From Firmicutes bacterium ASF500 (GTDB lineage: Bacteria; Bacillota; Clostridia; Oscillospirales; Oscillospiraceae), in assembly GCA_000492175.2 (NCBI GenBank), contig CP097573.1, positions 1,612,001 through 1,676,000 on the forward strand: a stretch of 64,000 nucleotides of DNA, written 5' to 3'. The notes below the pieces were generated by a model that was given only the letters and a program-made list of their open reading frames with translations, made no database searches and was not told where the DNA came from. Positions within the stretch are counted from its first letter, which is position 1. Each line of letters starts with the position of its first letter. Position numbers and translations under genes: made by a program. Below, piece after piece: positions 50,528-60,235 of the stretch.

Positions 50528-51232
50528 TTACATTTCTAATGATTTTCCAAGGGTTCCCATCCAGCGATTGATGGACTCCGTGATCCCCTTTTCCACCAAG
50601 TCCGCATTCTGGCTTTGAATCGCCTGCAAAATCGTTTTCAAGCCTTTGATAATGGGGTCGCGGTTTTCCATACCGGAATTCATGTGATAGAACATAATAT
50701 ATAGAGGCTTATAGGTCTGAATGATCATGGGATAGTATATGTTTCCGCTGGAAATCGCCACCTCATGGTGGAATTGAAAGCCGAGTTCAGCCAAATCGCA
50801 GGACGGTTCCGTCTCAATCCGGCCCATAATGTCCTGAAGGGTGCGCAGCGCCTCATCCGTCCGATTCAGGCACGCTCCCTTGGTGGCGCTGAGTTCAATG
50901 CTCAAACGAAATCTCGCGATTGGCTCCAGAACGTCATCATCAGGTTTGACACCGGTAAATTCGATTACCTCTTTCATGGTGTTCATATTGCCGTTGCGGA
51001 TATAATCGGCCACATACACGCCTTTGCGGGGAACAACACGCAGAAAACCGAAATCAGTCAATCTTGCAATTCCCGCGTTGATAACTGCCAGACTTACCTT
51101 CATTTCTTCAGCCAGCTGCCGTTCCGGCGGCATTTTTTCTCCGATTTTCAGCTCCCCAGACAAAATCATCTTCTCTATTTCCATTACAAACAGGTCGGTC
51201 AGGCTAAGGGAGGTCAGTTTTTTGAAAGCCAT
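50528..51232 (-). CDS. GntR-family (FadR subfamily) regulator
   Basis: 234 residues. N-terminal winged helix: MILSGELKIGEKMPPERQLAEEMKVSLAVINAGIARLTDFGFL. C-terminal FCD helical domain with Asp/His ligands (ARFRLSIE, FHFQ-like FQFHHEVAISSGN, MFYHMNSG). Senses a small acid in relatives. A palindrome TATCAC-AAA-GTGATA lies 22 bases upstream of its start. Divergent from a FAD-dependent gene now truncated; operon with the VirD4-like ATPase. Confidence 0.87.
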   Translation of the reverse strand: MAFKKLTSLSLTDLFVMEIEKMILSGELKIGEKMPPERQLAEEMKVSLAVINAGIARLTDFGFLRVVPRKGVYVADYIRNGNMNTMKEVIEFTGVKPDDDVLEPIARFRLSIELSATKGACLNRTDEALRTLQDIMGRIETEPSCDLAELGFQFHHEVAISSGNIYYPMIIQTYKPLYIMFYHMNSGMENRDPIIKGLKTILQAIQSQNADLVEKGITESINRWMGTLGKSLEM

Positions 51233-51254
51233 TTTATTTCCTCCACAATGTTTA

Positions 51255-51269
51255 TATCACAAAGTGATA
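51255..51269 (-). promoter_or_regulatory. Probable GntR operator
   Basis: Perfect palindrome TATCAC-AAA-GTGATA in the region shared by the divergent GntR and FAD-protein genes. Typical position for autoregulation. Confidence 0.6.
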
Positions 51270-51365
51270 AATCAATTATAAACCAGTCACAAGTGGATGT
51301 CAATGAAGAGGAAAAGCGAAATATATGCTCATTGCACAAAGATTATAATTTTTACAAGTAGTATC

Positions 51366-51394
51366 TTGACAACTTGGCTGTGCAATGGTATGCT
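51366..51394 (+). promoter_or_regulatory. Promoter of the truncated FAD-protein gene
   Basis: TTGACA (51366-51371), 17-base spacer, TATGCT (51389-51394). Confidence 0.6.
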
Positions 51395-51456
51395 ATTTTT
51401 AATTTCTGTGATATAAGCACAGATGATATAAACAGAATACGAAAGGGGATATCTTT

Positions 51457-51530
51457 ATGCGCAACGACTATGACGTCATAGTGATCGGCGCTGGCAACGG
51501 CGGCTTAACTGCGGCGGCATTTACAGCCAT
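51457..51530 (+). pseudogene. N-terminal stub of an FAD-dependent oxidoreductase
   Basis: Starts after AAAGGGG with MRNDYDVIVIGAGNGGLTAA, a canonical FAD Rossmann loop (GxGxxG) of phytoene-desaturase-like proteins. After about 24 codons the sequence switches into the 3' end of the minus-strand helicase gene, so the rest has been removed. Promoter and divergent GntR regulator are intact. This marks the left edge of the 51.5-62 kb replicon. Confidence 0.75.
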
Positions 51531-52774
51531 CCATACTGCTTTGCGGGGCTTCCGTCCTTCTGGAACAGCCTCCGGGACGGCTCGTTAAACTCCAGTTTTA
51601 CCTTGCCTCTGGCCCCAAACTCCCGGTTTTTGAGAATGGTCAGTAGGGAAGAATACCCTAACTCTTGCACTTTTTCTTCTGGGGCTCGTTCGACCTTGAA
51701 AACGTTGTCGGCCCGGTTAGTAATATCGCCGCTGCCGCCCACGTCATCGGTCTCCAGGGGCCGTTTGCCCTCTGTTTTCCGGGGATGGGCAACCAGGTGG
51801 ACATGGACCCCCAGCCGCTTACAGAAGTCCGCCAGACGACCTGCAAATGCGCTCTGTGCCCGATAATAGCCTTGCTCCGCTTCTCCCCGCAGCTGGGCGG
51901 TCATGATGTTGTCCACAAGGAAAGTGTCACAGCCATACCGGCGGTTGGCCCCCTCGAACAGTCTCAAGATCGTCTCCTCGTCGTGAGCGGCTTTGTCCCT
52001 GATGTCTGTGAGAAACAGGGTCCCGTCAAACCAGCGGTCAATGGGCACCTTCACATCATCGTTGACCAGAAAGAAGCTCTTGCCGGTCAATGGGTCCTCC
52101 CGTTTAGTCACATGGAGATAACCAGCCGCCTGTTGGCGAATGAACCGCTTGAATTGTTTTGCTGGCAATTCCCCGGAGTAGGCACACACCCGCCGGCCCT
52201 GATTGATAGCGTCCAGCAGGATTTGTCCCAGCAGGGTACTTTTGCCCTCACCCCTCCGCCCGGTCCAGACTGATAGCTCCCCCGGAGCAAAGCCGCCTAT
52301 CTCCCGATCCAGCAGGGCCAGACCTGAGCCTGTCCGCTTCGTGTTGGTGTCCCTGTCGCAGTCGATCTCTGCGACATTGAGCAAACCGGGGGAGGGAAGT
52401 TCCTCAGCGTCCATGACCAGCTGGTCTATGGCGGAGAGGCCGTAGTTGTCCCGTAGCTCCAGGGCAGAAGCGCAGCCGTGGAAAGCGTCTCTGCCTGGAA
52501 TAAGGACCGGAAGAGGGAAGCGGGCTTGCAGCTCGCTGGCAATCTCATCCCGGACCGGGCCAGGAGGCACAGCGACGATTATGTACGGATACCTACCAAT
52601 AAACTCGGCCCACTCCGTCAGCTCCCGCCAGGGCGTCAAGAGCGCCTTGCACACGGCGTTGACGCCAACAGCCTGCATATCCTCGGCGTCCTTGCACCAG
52701 TACAAACCGAAGGGCTCCGTCTGGGGGTCCATGAATCGGGGCTCGAACAAGAGAGATTCATTTCCAGTAATCAT
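51521..52774 (-). CDS. DnaB/Twinkle-like replicative helicase
   Basis: 417 residues. N-terminal region with primase/TOPRIM remnants (VAVPPGPVRDEIASEL, LIPGRDAFHGCASALELRDNYG), then a RecA-like helicase core: Walker A WTGRRGEGKSTLLGQ, Walker B DTFLVDNIMTAQL, HVHLVAHPRK and GGSGDITNRADNVFKV. Typical of phage- or plasmid-coded self-loading helicases. It sits with a primase-like gene in the same replicon, suggesting autonomous replication. Its last codons coincide with the junction to the truncated FAD gene, so the native C-terminus may differ. Confidence 0.78.
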   Translation of the reverse strand: MITGNESLLFEPRFMDPQTEPFGLYWCKDAEDMQAVGVNAVCKALLTPWRELTEWAEFIGRYPYIIVAVPPGPVRDEIASELQARFPLPVLIPGRDAFHGCASALELRDNYGLSAIDQLVMDAEELPSPGLLNVAEIDCDRDTNTKRTGSGLALLDREIGGFAPGELSVWTGRRGEGKSTLLGQILLDAINQGRRVCAYSGELPAKQFKRFIRQQAAGYLHVTKREDPLTGKSFFLVNDDVKVPIDRWFDGTLFLTDIRDKAAHDEETILRLFEGANRRYGCDTFLVDNIMTAQLRGEAEQGYYRAQSAFAGRLADFCKRLGVHVHLVAHPRKTEGKRPLETDDVGGSGDITNRADNVFKVERAPEEKVQELGYSSLLTILKNREFGARGKVKLEFNEPSRRLFQKDGSPAKQYGWL

Positions 52775-52869
52775 CCTCGGTCCCTCCCTTCTGCTCTGTC
52801 TTGTTCCGGCGCTCCCAGCTTGAAATAGCGGACCGCCAGGACCGCATTTTGTTCTTTCCTACCATCCAG

Positions 52870-53408
52870 TGTCAGCGCCAGTGATAAAATGTAAAAAAAC
52901 GCCGAGGAAAAAATGTAGTTTTGTGGCGGAGGAGGCGAAAAAAAGATAGACTCCCAATAGGGCGAAAAAGAGCCCGGAAAGGGAGTCAGAAAATGAAAGG
53001 AGCACAGTGGATGGATATCCGAAGCGACAGACAGAAAGGACTTAGCTATGTGGAGCTGGGACGGAAGTACCACATGGACCCGCGGACGGCAAAGCGGTAC
53101 GCGGAATCGCCGCAGAAGCCGGAGTACACATTGAGCGAACCGAAGCCAACAAAGATGGATCCGTACAAGCAGATCGTGGACGAGTGGCTGGAGGAAGCGC
53201 CGTATTCGGCGCTGCGGATCCTGGAGAAGCTGCGGGAAATGGGATTCGACGGAGGCTACAGCATCGTCAAGGCGTATGTGAGCAGCCGGAAGATGGACTT
53301 GAATGAGAAAGCAACAGTGCGGTTTGAGACGATGCCGGGAAAGCAGGGGCAGATGGACTGGGGATTCTTCGAGGATCACCTGGTGTACGAGGATGGGAAG
53401 TGGAAGAA
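52870..53408 (+). mobile_element. IS21 second copy, left half
   Basis: 539 bases matching the first 539 bases of the intact copy at 33991. Starts with the terminal repeat TGTCAGCGCC and breaks inside istA at TGGAAGAA. The other half lies inverted at 57551-59225. The two halves add up to 2214 bases, i.e. the full 2212 with a 2-base AA counted twice. Confidence 0.92.
52993..53408 (+). pseudogene. istA 5' fragment
   Basis: N-terminal 138 residues or so of IstA, including the helix-turn-helix and the first catalytic Asp (GQMDWGFF). The frame runs into unrelated sequence and stops at 53445. The remaining part is at 58416-59225 on the other strand. Confidence 0.9.
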
Positions 53409-53721
53409 CCGTAATATTGCCGCGCCCCTTCAATTTTTCCGTTAATTTCTCCAACGCCTCATCTACGGCTTTCTCGGCGGCGGTCATGAGCATTTCCTTT
53501 TGTTCCTCCACTGTCCCCAGCGCACGCCACAGGATACGGCGCAGAGCGTTTTCGTATTCCGCGCATTTTCGGTCTGTTTCCTTTTGTCTGACGAACATTT
53601 CTTGCGGTGTGGGGGGATTTTCCCTTGCAAGGAGCGTGAAAATATTACCATGCTCTATTCTGCTCATTTCCTCTTTGAAAGAGAAGATAATCTTCTCGAT
53701 AATTCTCTGATTTTCTGACAT
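53409..53721 (-). pseudogene. Small coiled-coil protein gene split by the inversion
   Basis: About 104 residues from the ATG at 53721 (AGGAGA upstream): MSENQRIIEKIIFSFKEEM, then RKCAEYENALRRILWRALG and AAEKAVDEALEKLTEKLKGR. Highly helical and charged. At 53408 the frame runs into inverted IS21 sequence. The missing tail is found at 59226-59240: joining across the inversion gives ...GNITV-DLEF-stop in frame. A bidirectional terminator follows that tail. Function unknown; resembles small phage-type proteins. Confidence 0.75.
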
Positions 53722-53845
53722 TTTTCAATGTCTCCTTTCTTTGAATATTTATTTTCAAGTTCCGCCTGTGACTTTCATCACGCTCCAGGAAGTTGGTTTT
53801 ACTCTCTATTACCAACTTCCGGGAGCGTTTGCAAAGTCCCAGCAG

Positions 53846-54943
53846 TCACTTGGAAACTCTTTGATAGCGGCCCTGATACAGCTTTTTTATCAGACCATCC
53901 TTGCAGAATGTCTTGATATTCCTATCAGAAAAGCCCTGCGCGTGGAGTTCGGCAGTCGTCCAACTGTCCCCGGTTAAATCGGCAAACCGTTTCGCGGTTC
54001 GGCGGGCGGCTTTCTCTGCATTGTGGGCGGCGTTGTACGCGCCCATATCAGCGTGAATATTGACGTTCTCCTTTAGAGCTGTGTCCCGCTGAAAGTTAAT
54101 AGTAAATTGGCGGTTGTCGCTCCCCATGTCCCCGGCAAAAGGGAAGGGCGCGGTTCTGTCTTTCAGATATTGATAGGCCCATTTGACGATTGTCCGCCGA
54201 ATATCGCCGGGGACGGTCAGATAAAGGCCGTTCTGATAGTAGAGCAGACGCATGACGCTTTGAATGACTTCCAGCGCGGCGGCGGCTCTGGCCTTTCTCT
54301 GGCCCGTCAGATAGTCCAGAATGGGCGCGGCCCTTAGTTCCCACGTCATAGGCCAACCTGTGTAAACGGCCTTCACAGCGTCCATTTCGGCCTTGTAGCA
54401 CCAAAGGCCCTTGACATTCCCCGGCACACCGATATTTTGTCCGAACGTCACCATTTTTTCGTGGCCTTGGGGCCAGTGCATACGGGCTAGCCATAACTGC
54501 GCGGCCTCTGTGTCAGCTTGGGCGGCGAATGCCTCTAAATCGGCCTTGTCCTATTCGTCTACATGGACGAGCGGAAAGCGTTGGGCCAGAACGTGATATT
54601 GCAGTTTGGCCCGCTGGCTCCCGCCCAGCCTGAAAACGTCATCCGTGGCAAAGGTTACTTTGAACGGATATTTGCGGTAGTCCTACGGGAACGCCATTTG
54701 ATAAAATTCCTCCCGTTTGTATTGATTGCCGCCGTACAGAATGAAGTGGTTTTTCCGCGCTGGCCTCTCGCTGGCCTCGCTGTCACCAAAGGCGTTATCA
54801 GTGACGACGGTTTTCGTTGTTGGAACGGTCAGCCATGTAATCGGCTCCCCGCGAAAAAATGATTGCTCGGCGGCTGTCCGCTCCGCTCTTTCGAGCGGGA
54901 GCGGGACACCAGCCGTCAAATCCTTTTGCCCGTTCATACTCAC
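53846..54943 (-). pseudogene. Replicon protein with two in-frame UAG codons
   Basis: The frame from the GTG at 54943 (or ATG at 54937) to the TGA at 53846 is 365 codons and is unbroken except for TAG at 54683-54685 (context Phe-Pro-TAG-Asp) and at 54551-54553 (Asp-Glu-TAG-Asp). Segments on both sides read as one protein: NHFILYGGNQYKREEFYQM, DVFRLGGSQRAKLQYHVLAQ, GQNIGVPGNVKGLWCYKAEM and GDIRRTIVKWAYQYLKDR. No frameshift or other stop. Either a decayed gene with two nonsense mutations or one that needs amber readthrough. Family not recognised; follows the primase gene (36-base gap). Confidence 0.7.
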
Positions 54944-54979
54944 ATCGTCACCACCGCCTTTGAAAAGTGTAGTTCATCC

Positions 54980-55999
54980 TTAAAAGGCGCTGGGGACATT
55001 TTCATGGAGAATCGCGTCCCAGCGGCGATTATTGAGATGGGTGTCTGGGCCTCTATCAATTATGTTCTCCCATGTCACCGCGCACCCTTGCGGGACATAG
55101 CTGTGTCCCGGTTCGCTCCAGAAGCGGAACACGTCGCCGCCCAAATCGTCGCCGTAAACGTGCCAGATGTTGAGGCCGATACAGAACCACTCTTGACGTG
55201 TACAGTCAGGCGAAATAGTTTTGAGGTCGTCAAAAATTTCGCGCTGTGCGCTGTTCATATGTTCCAGAAGCGCGTTTTCGTCCTTGGGCTGAAACGCCAC
55301 AGCTGCGCGGCGGACGGGCTTATGCTCTGTGCTGTGCCACCCGGTTTCAATCGGACGGGTCAGGGCGAAGTTGTCTTTAATCAGTGCATAAAGCTGTTGC
55401 GTCTTGTCGGTCAGACCGATAGTGTTGTCCCACGGCTCCCACTCATAAATGAAGTGCCGCGCGTCGCAGAAGAAATCCACCTTGTTTGCACCGTCCAGCG
55501 TTACGTTTCCCGTGGAGCAGACAAAACTTTTTGCGGCCTTGCTTGCCAACAGATTGATACTGTCGAACAGCGGCGCGGCGGTTTCCTTGTTAATGCCGTA
55601 GTACATATGCCAGCCTCCGCCCTGTGACCGTGTAACTTTGTTGGCAAGGTTTTTCGCGCTCTGGAAAAAGCCGCTGTTTTCGTCGAAGCGGTCGAAGTCG
55701 ATAACGAAAATATGCAAATCGCCGAACATCGCATTGTCAAGGTACAAGCTGACGCGCAGACTTTCGTCACCCCGAACGCGCTTGCTGCCGTTCAGATACC
55801 GTTCAAGGATATTCTTTGCCCGGTCATAGGACAACGCATAGTAACGGCTCAAAGCGCCGCCCTTGCCGCCCCACAGCTTTGCAGGATAACCGTCGCTGTC
55901 GATGAACGCAGGCACTTTGATGATTGCGCCGTTGTCGCGCTTGGATTTGGCACCCAGCGTGAAACAGTTGTTGTAATGATTATCAATTGTCGGATTCAT
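54980..55999 (-). CDS. Primase-like replication protein (AEP/prim-pol type)
   Basis: 339 residues, AAAGGAG upstream of the ATG. The N-terminal half has the archaeo-eukaryotic primase-like acid pair in FVIDFDRFDE (near 98), followed by GGGWHMYYGINKE, and the conserved DFFCDARHFIYEW. The C-terminal part (FDDLKTISPDCTRQEWFCIGLNIWHVYGDDL, FRFWSEPGHSY) resembles PriCT domains of mobile-element primases. Probably initiates replication of the excised element with the helicase at 51521. An iteron-like region lies upstream. Confidence 0.7.
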   Translation of the reverse strand: MNPTIDNHYNNCFTLGAKSKRDNGAIIKVPAFIDSDGYPAKLWGGKGGALSRYYALSYDRAKNILERYLNGSKRVRGDESLRVSLYLDNAMFGDLHIFVIDFDRFDENSGFFQSAKNLANKVTRSQGGGWHMYYGINKETAAPLFDSINLLASKAAKSFVCSTGNVTLDGANKVDFFCDARHFIYEWEPWDNTIGLTDKTQQLYALIKDNFALTRPIETGWHSTEHKPVRRAAVAFQPKDENALLEHMNSAQREIFDDLKTISPDCTRQEWFCIGLNIWHVYGDDLGGDVFRFWSEPGHSYVPQGCAVTWENIIDRGPDTHLNNRRWDAILHENVPSAF

Positions 56000-56422
56000 A
56001 CAAGAATCTCCTTTCGGTTATTTATGAAAGTGTTATAAGAGGTTCTCACCCCTCTCTCACTTTCTGTATATATTATATCATAAAAATTTTTTTGAAGCAA
56101 AGGAACGCAATAACGAGGAAATTCCTTGATAATCTGAATAATTTGAACGAATTTCGCGGCAGACACCAAACCTTGAAAATACACGTTCAAGAAAAATTGC
56201 ACACTCATAATTTTTTGCGTGGAGCGGGAGTGCAGGAAAGCGGCAAGCCCCCGACAGCCGCAAGGCCACCGGGGGGAGGGTTTCGGGATTTTTCAATTCT
56301 GCGTTTCCATGCTGGCTTTTTCCGGGGATTTTCCCGACCGCTGATAAATCACGGGGAACGCGGATGTTCACGGCGGAAACGAGAGAAATCCACCCGAAAA
56401 CGGCGGCGCACTTGCAAAATCC

Positions 56423-56517
56423 AGTGAATTTCGCTTGAAATCGCGTGAAATCATGGCGTTTCACGGTGAAATCCTGCAAAATTGAGCGGAAACATAGTGA
56501 AATCAAGCGAATTTCAG
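56423..56517. repeat. Iteron-like GTGAAATC repeats (candidate origin)
   Basis: Repeated GTGAA(A/T)TC-type units: GTGAATTTCGC, TTGAAATCGC, GTGAAATCA, inverted GCGTTTCAC, GGTGAAATC, AGTGAAATC and inverted GCGAATTTCA, most about 10-12 bases apart. They lie in a 700-base gene-free region (56000-56701) between the primase gene and divergent small genes, with an AT-rich stretch after them. Fits a replication origin or regulator array. From 56000 to 56420 nothing else was recognised. Confidence 0.55.
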
Positions 56518-56607
56518 CCGTTTTCATCTGGCGCGGCTATGTTTTCGCTGTGCATTGTCTGATTTTCGGCGTGAAACAAAAATTTTTGATAAATTTTGCA
56601 AAAATAC

Positions 56608-56636
56608 TTGACAATATATATATATATATATGATAG
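56608..56636 (+). promoter_or_regulatory. Promoter with an (AT)n spacer
   Basis: TTGACA (56608-56613) followed by nine AT dinucleotides (56614-56631) and TGATAG/TATGAT. The -10 box lies at the end of the repeat, so the -35/-10 distance depends on the repeat number. Drives the small genes at 56702-57346 and 57362. Confidence 0.55.
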
Positions 56637-56701
56637 ATTGTACGAAATGCTGTGTAATTTGCACAACATCGTACATTTTTTGTTTGTAGGAGGAAAAATC
56701 T

Positions 56702-56899
56702 ATGCGTATCATCATCGACACGGACAAGGGCCGTATCATCCTGCCAAAAGCGTTCTTTCCCACGCTGGACAAGATGAACAAAATTCTTGCGGACGGCGGC
56801 TCTGACAAGAAATGGACGGCGGAGGACTATGTGCGTGAGCAATTTGAAAAGGCCATAAAGGAAACCATGCTCCGGGCAGAGGATAAGGTTGTGAAGTGA
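56702..56899 (+). CDS. Small hypothetical protein
   Basis: 65 residues, TAGGAGG nine bases upstream. Begins MRIIIDTDKGRIILPKAFFP, then a helical charged tail (AEDYVREQFEKAIKETML). Known only as a short protein of clostridial phage/ICE regions; function not recognised. First gene after the AT-repeat promoter. Confidence 0.65.
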   Translation: MRIIIDTDKGRIILPKAFFPTLDKMNKILADGGSDKKWTAEDYVREQFEKAIKETMLRAEDKVVK

Positions 56900-56903
56900 G
56901 GCG

Positions 56904-57095
56904 ATGGCGAAGGGAACAAAGGTCACAGAAAAAGAGCGGGAAAAGATGTGGCAACTCTACCAGCAGGGCGGCTCATTCAAGGCCATAGCAAAGAAGCTGC
57001 GCCGAAGCCCGGACACTGTTTCCCGTCATGTGCATGAATATGAGGCGGCGGTACGCGCCACGGGGTACGTCTTAAATCAGGGAAATGTAAAGTAA
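56904..57095 (+). CDS. Small helix-turn-helix protein
   Basis: 63 residues: KEREKMWQLYQQGGSFKAIAKKLRRSPDTVSRHVHEYEAA is a resolvase/sigma-type helix-turn-helix with nothing else attached. Start five bases after the previous stop. Likely a small DNA-binding regulator of the element. Confidence 0.7.
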   Translation: MAKGTKVTEKEREKMWQLYQQGGSFKAIAKKLRRSPDTVSRHVHEYEAAVRATGYVLNQGNVK

Positions 57096-57112
57096 AGAAA
57101 GGATAGATACTT

Positions 57113-57346
57113 ATGGAATTTGTTATTGTTGGGCTGTTGGTTTTGGCAATCATCATTGCGATTGATTGGTTTGCCGCGAAAACCATGTATGAGATTGCAG
57201 TGATGAAAGGCCACCCCCAGAAGAAGTATTTTTGGTGGTGCTTCTGGATGGCGATGTTTGGTTATCCGATGGTGATTGCCCTGCCTGACCGACGCGGTGC
57301 ACAGGCGCAAAGCACCCCCAGCGCGGACGAACTTCCCGAACTGTAA
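57113..57346 (+). CDS. Small membrane protein
   Basis: 77 residues, GAAAGG upstream. Two hydrophobic segments (FVIVGLLVLAIIIAIDWFAA and YFWWCFWMAMFGYPMVIALP), then a soluble acidic tail. Unknown function; member of the same operon. Confidence 0.65.
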   Translation: MEFVIVGLLVLAIIIAIDWFAAKTMYEIAVMKGHPQKKYFWWCFWMAMFGYPMVIALPDRRGAQAQSTPSADELPEL

Positions 57347-57361
57347 GGAGGGCAAGGGCAA

Positions 57362-57550
57362 ATGAGCGAGAGATATTCAAAGCTGTTTGCCCTGTCTGAA
57401 AATCTGTACTCTGCGGGTGCTCCTGTCGTGATTGCGGCGGGAGCGTTGCAGAAAGACAATCAGACGGGCAAGGTCTTTGCACAGCTTAAAATGCGCAACA
57501 TTCAAGACAAGGCTGTCAAGGCGGCAACAGTAAAAATTTCTCCTTTTGAT
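57362..57550 (+). pseudogene. Element gene truncated by IS21
   Basis: 63 codons from a good GGAGG site: MSERYSKLFALSENLYSAGA, then ALQKDNQTGKVFAQLKMRNI and VKISPFD, where the right terminal repeat of IS21 begins (57551). In relatives this protein is a longer secreted or zinc-ribbon-like product of mobile elements. The downstream part is not on the other side of the IS (flank before 52870 encodes unrelated codons), so it has been lost. Confidence 0.75.
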
Positions 57551-57625
57551 TGTCAACGCCAATATGAAATTGTAAGAAAACGCCGAAGAAATTTTGTAGT
57601 TTTTCGGCGGGGGTGGGTAACAAAA

Positions 57626-59279
<1,654 letters not shown>

Positions 59280-59287
<8 letters not shown>

Positions 59288-59399
59288 TGCCGCTGGTATC
59301 GGCCTTTTCTTCATCGGCTGTTTTATTGTCGGGCTTTTTCTCCCACCCCAAAATTTCCTCCATGACAAGGGCAAGGGGTAAATCTGTATCTGGAAACAT
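59280..59399 (-). CDS. Small acidic hypothetical protein
   Basis: 39 residues: MFPDTDLPLALVMEEILGWE, then a Lys/Asp/Glu-rich tail. AGGAG lies seven bases upstream of the ATG. Too short for most callers. Follows the XRE regulator gene (10-base gap); probably co-transcribed with it. Confidence 0.55.
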
Positions 59400-59409
59400 G
59401 GCAATACTC

Positions 59410-59616
59410 CTATTCTTTGATGTACTCTAACAAATCTCCCGGCTGGCAGTCTAACAGATTGCAAATCGTTTCAAATGTGGCCCACGAAACCATTTGACCG
59501 CCACGAATTTTTTGTAGCATGGCCTCTCCCATGATTTTCTCTTTTCTAATCCTGTTCGTATTAAATCCAGCCTCTTTCAATGCGGCGATAACATCAATCT
59601 TGTATTTGAATGCCAT
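59410..59616 (-). CDS. XRE-family (Cro/C1-type) regulator
   Basis: 68 residues: YKIDVIAALKEAGFNTNRIRKEKIMGEAMLQKIRGGQMVSWATFETICNLLDCQPGDLLEYI is a complete HTH_26/Cro-type domain (segments FNTNRIRKEK, MVSWATFETI, CQPGDLLEYI). GGAGG upstream. Divergent from the gene at 59830; two near-identical operator palindromes occur in the two promoters, so it likely acts as the repressor of the element. Confidence 0.88.
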   Translation of the reverse strand: MAFKYKIDVIAALKEAGFNTNRIRKEKIMGEAMLQKIRGGQMVSWATFETICNLLDCQPGDLLEYIKE

Positions 59617-59688
59617 TGTATTTCCTCCATTTCCGGGGCCGCTAAAAAAATGTGCCCCTCCTCCATTGTCCTTATTTTAGCACAGATT

Positions 59689-59708
59689 TACACCTTTTTC
59701 AAGTGTTA
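59689..59708 (-). promoter_or_regulatory. Operator O1 overlapping the regulator promoter
   Basis: TACACCTTTTTCAAGTGTTA, an interrupted palindrome (ACAC(C/T)..AGTGT). It covers the -35 TTGAAA (59697-59702) of a minus-strand promoter whose -10 TAAAAT is at 59674-59679 (17-base spacer). A near-identical site lies in the divergent promoter. Confidence 0.72.
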
Positions 59709-59757
59709 ATATTGCACATAAAATAAGTGTAATCTTTGTGCAGTTTGCGGATTGATT

Positions 59758-59776
59758 TACACTCGAAAAAGGTGTA
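59758..59776 (+). promoter_or_regulatory. Operator O2 overlapping the divergent promoter
   Basis: Reverse complement TACACCTTTTTCGAGTGTA differs from O1 by one base in 18. It spans the -35 region (TTTACA, 59756-59761) and spacer of a plus-strand promoter with -10 TATAAT at 59780-59785. Confidence 0.72.
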
Positions 59777-59829
59777 GAATATAATCAGTTAAGGGGAACA
59801 CCCCTAATAAAACAAAAGGAGACAGAACA

Positions 59830-60108
59830 ATGAGCAGAAACGAACTGGTAGCCAAAATCGAGGCCCTAAACGAGTGGGAAGCCGTTATTGAAGAAGCCAA
59901 GGCCGAGGCCGACGCGCTCCGGGACGCTATCAAGGCCGAAATGCTGGAACGCGATACCGAGGAATTGACCGCCGGACAGTATATCATCCGCTGGACTTCG
60001 GTAATCTCCAACCGCTTTGATACCACGTCTTTCAAAAAGGTCATGCCGGACGTTTACAAAGCCTACACCAAGCCCGTTTCCAGCCGCCGCTTTACCATCA
60101 GCGCATAA
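59830..60108 (+). CDS. Small phage/ICE-type conserved protein
   Basis: 92 residues, AAAGGAG upstream. Two parts: a coiled-coil N-terminus (MSRNELVAKIEALNEWEAVI, EEAKAEADALRDAIKAEMLE) and a beta-like C-terminus (TAGQYIIRWTSVISNRFD, KPVSSRRFTISA). Resembles proteins found next to phage recombination genes (YqaJ neighbours). Function not known. First gene of the rightward operon controlled by O2. Confidence 0.65.
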   Translation: MSRNELVAKIEALNEWEAVIEEAKAEADALRDAIKAEMLERDTEELTAGQYIIRWTSVISNRFDTTSFKKVMPDVYKAYTKPVSSRRFTISA

Positions 60109-60235
60109 GAAAAGGCCCTTGCGTGAACGCCGTCCAAAGCAACACGCAAGAGGCCCCACCCCCGCCGAACATGGAGAGGGCAAGAGTATTATAGCTTGCC
60201 CTCTCCCAAAAATCAAGAACAGGAGAGAAAGAAAC

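Noticed and set aside
52771..53721. A 316-codon minus-strand frame through 53721-52771
   Set aside because: It is a chimera: the first third is the split coiled-coil gene, the middle is antisense of IS21 and the end is unrelated flank. The same antisense frame occurs in the intact IS copy at 33808-35211.
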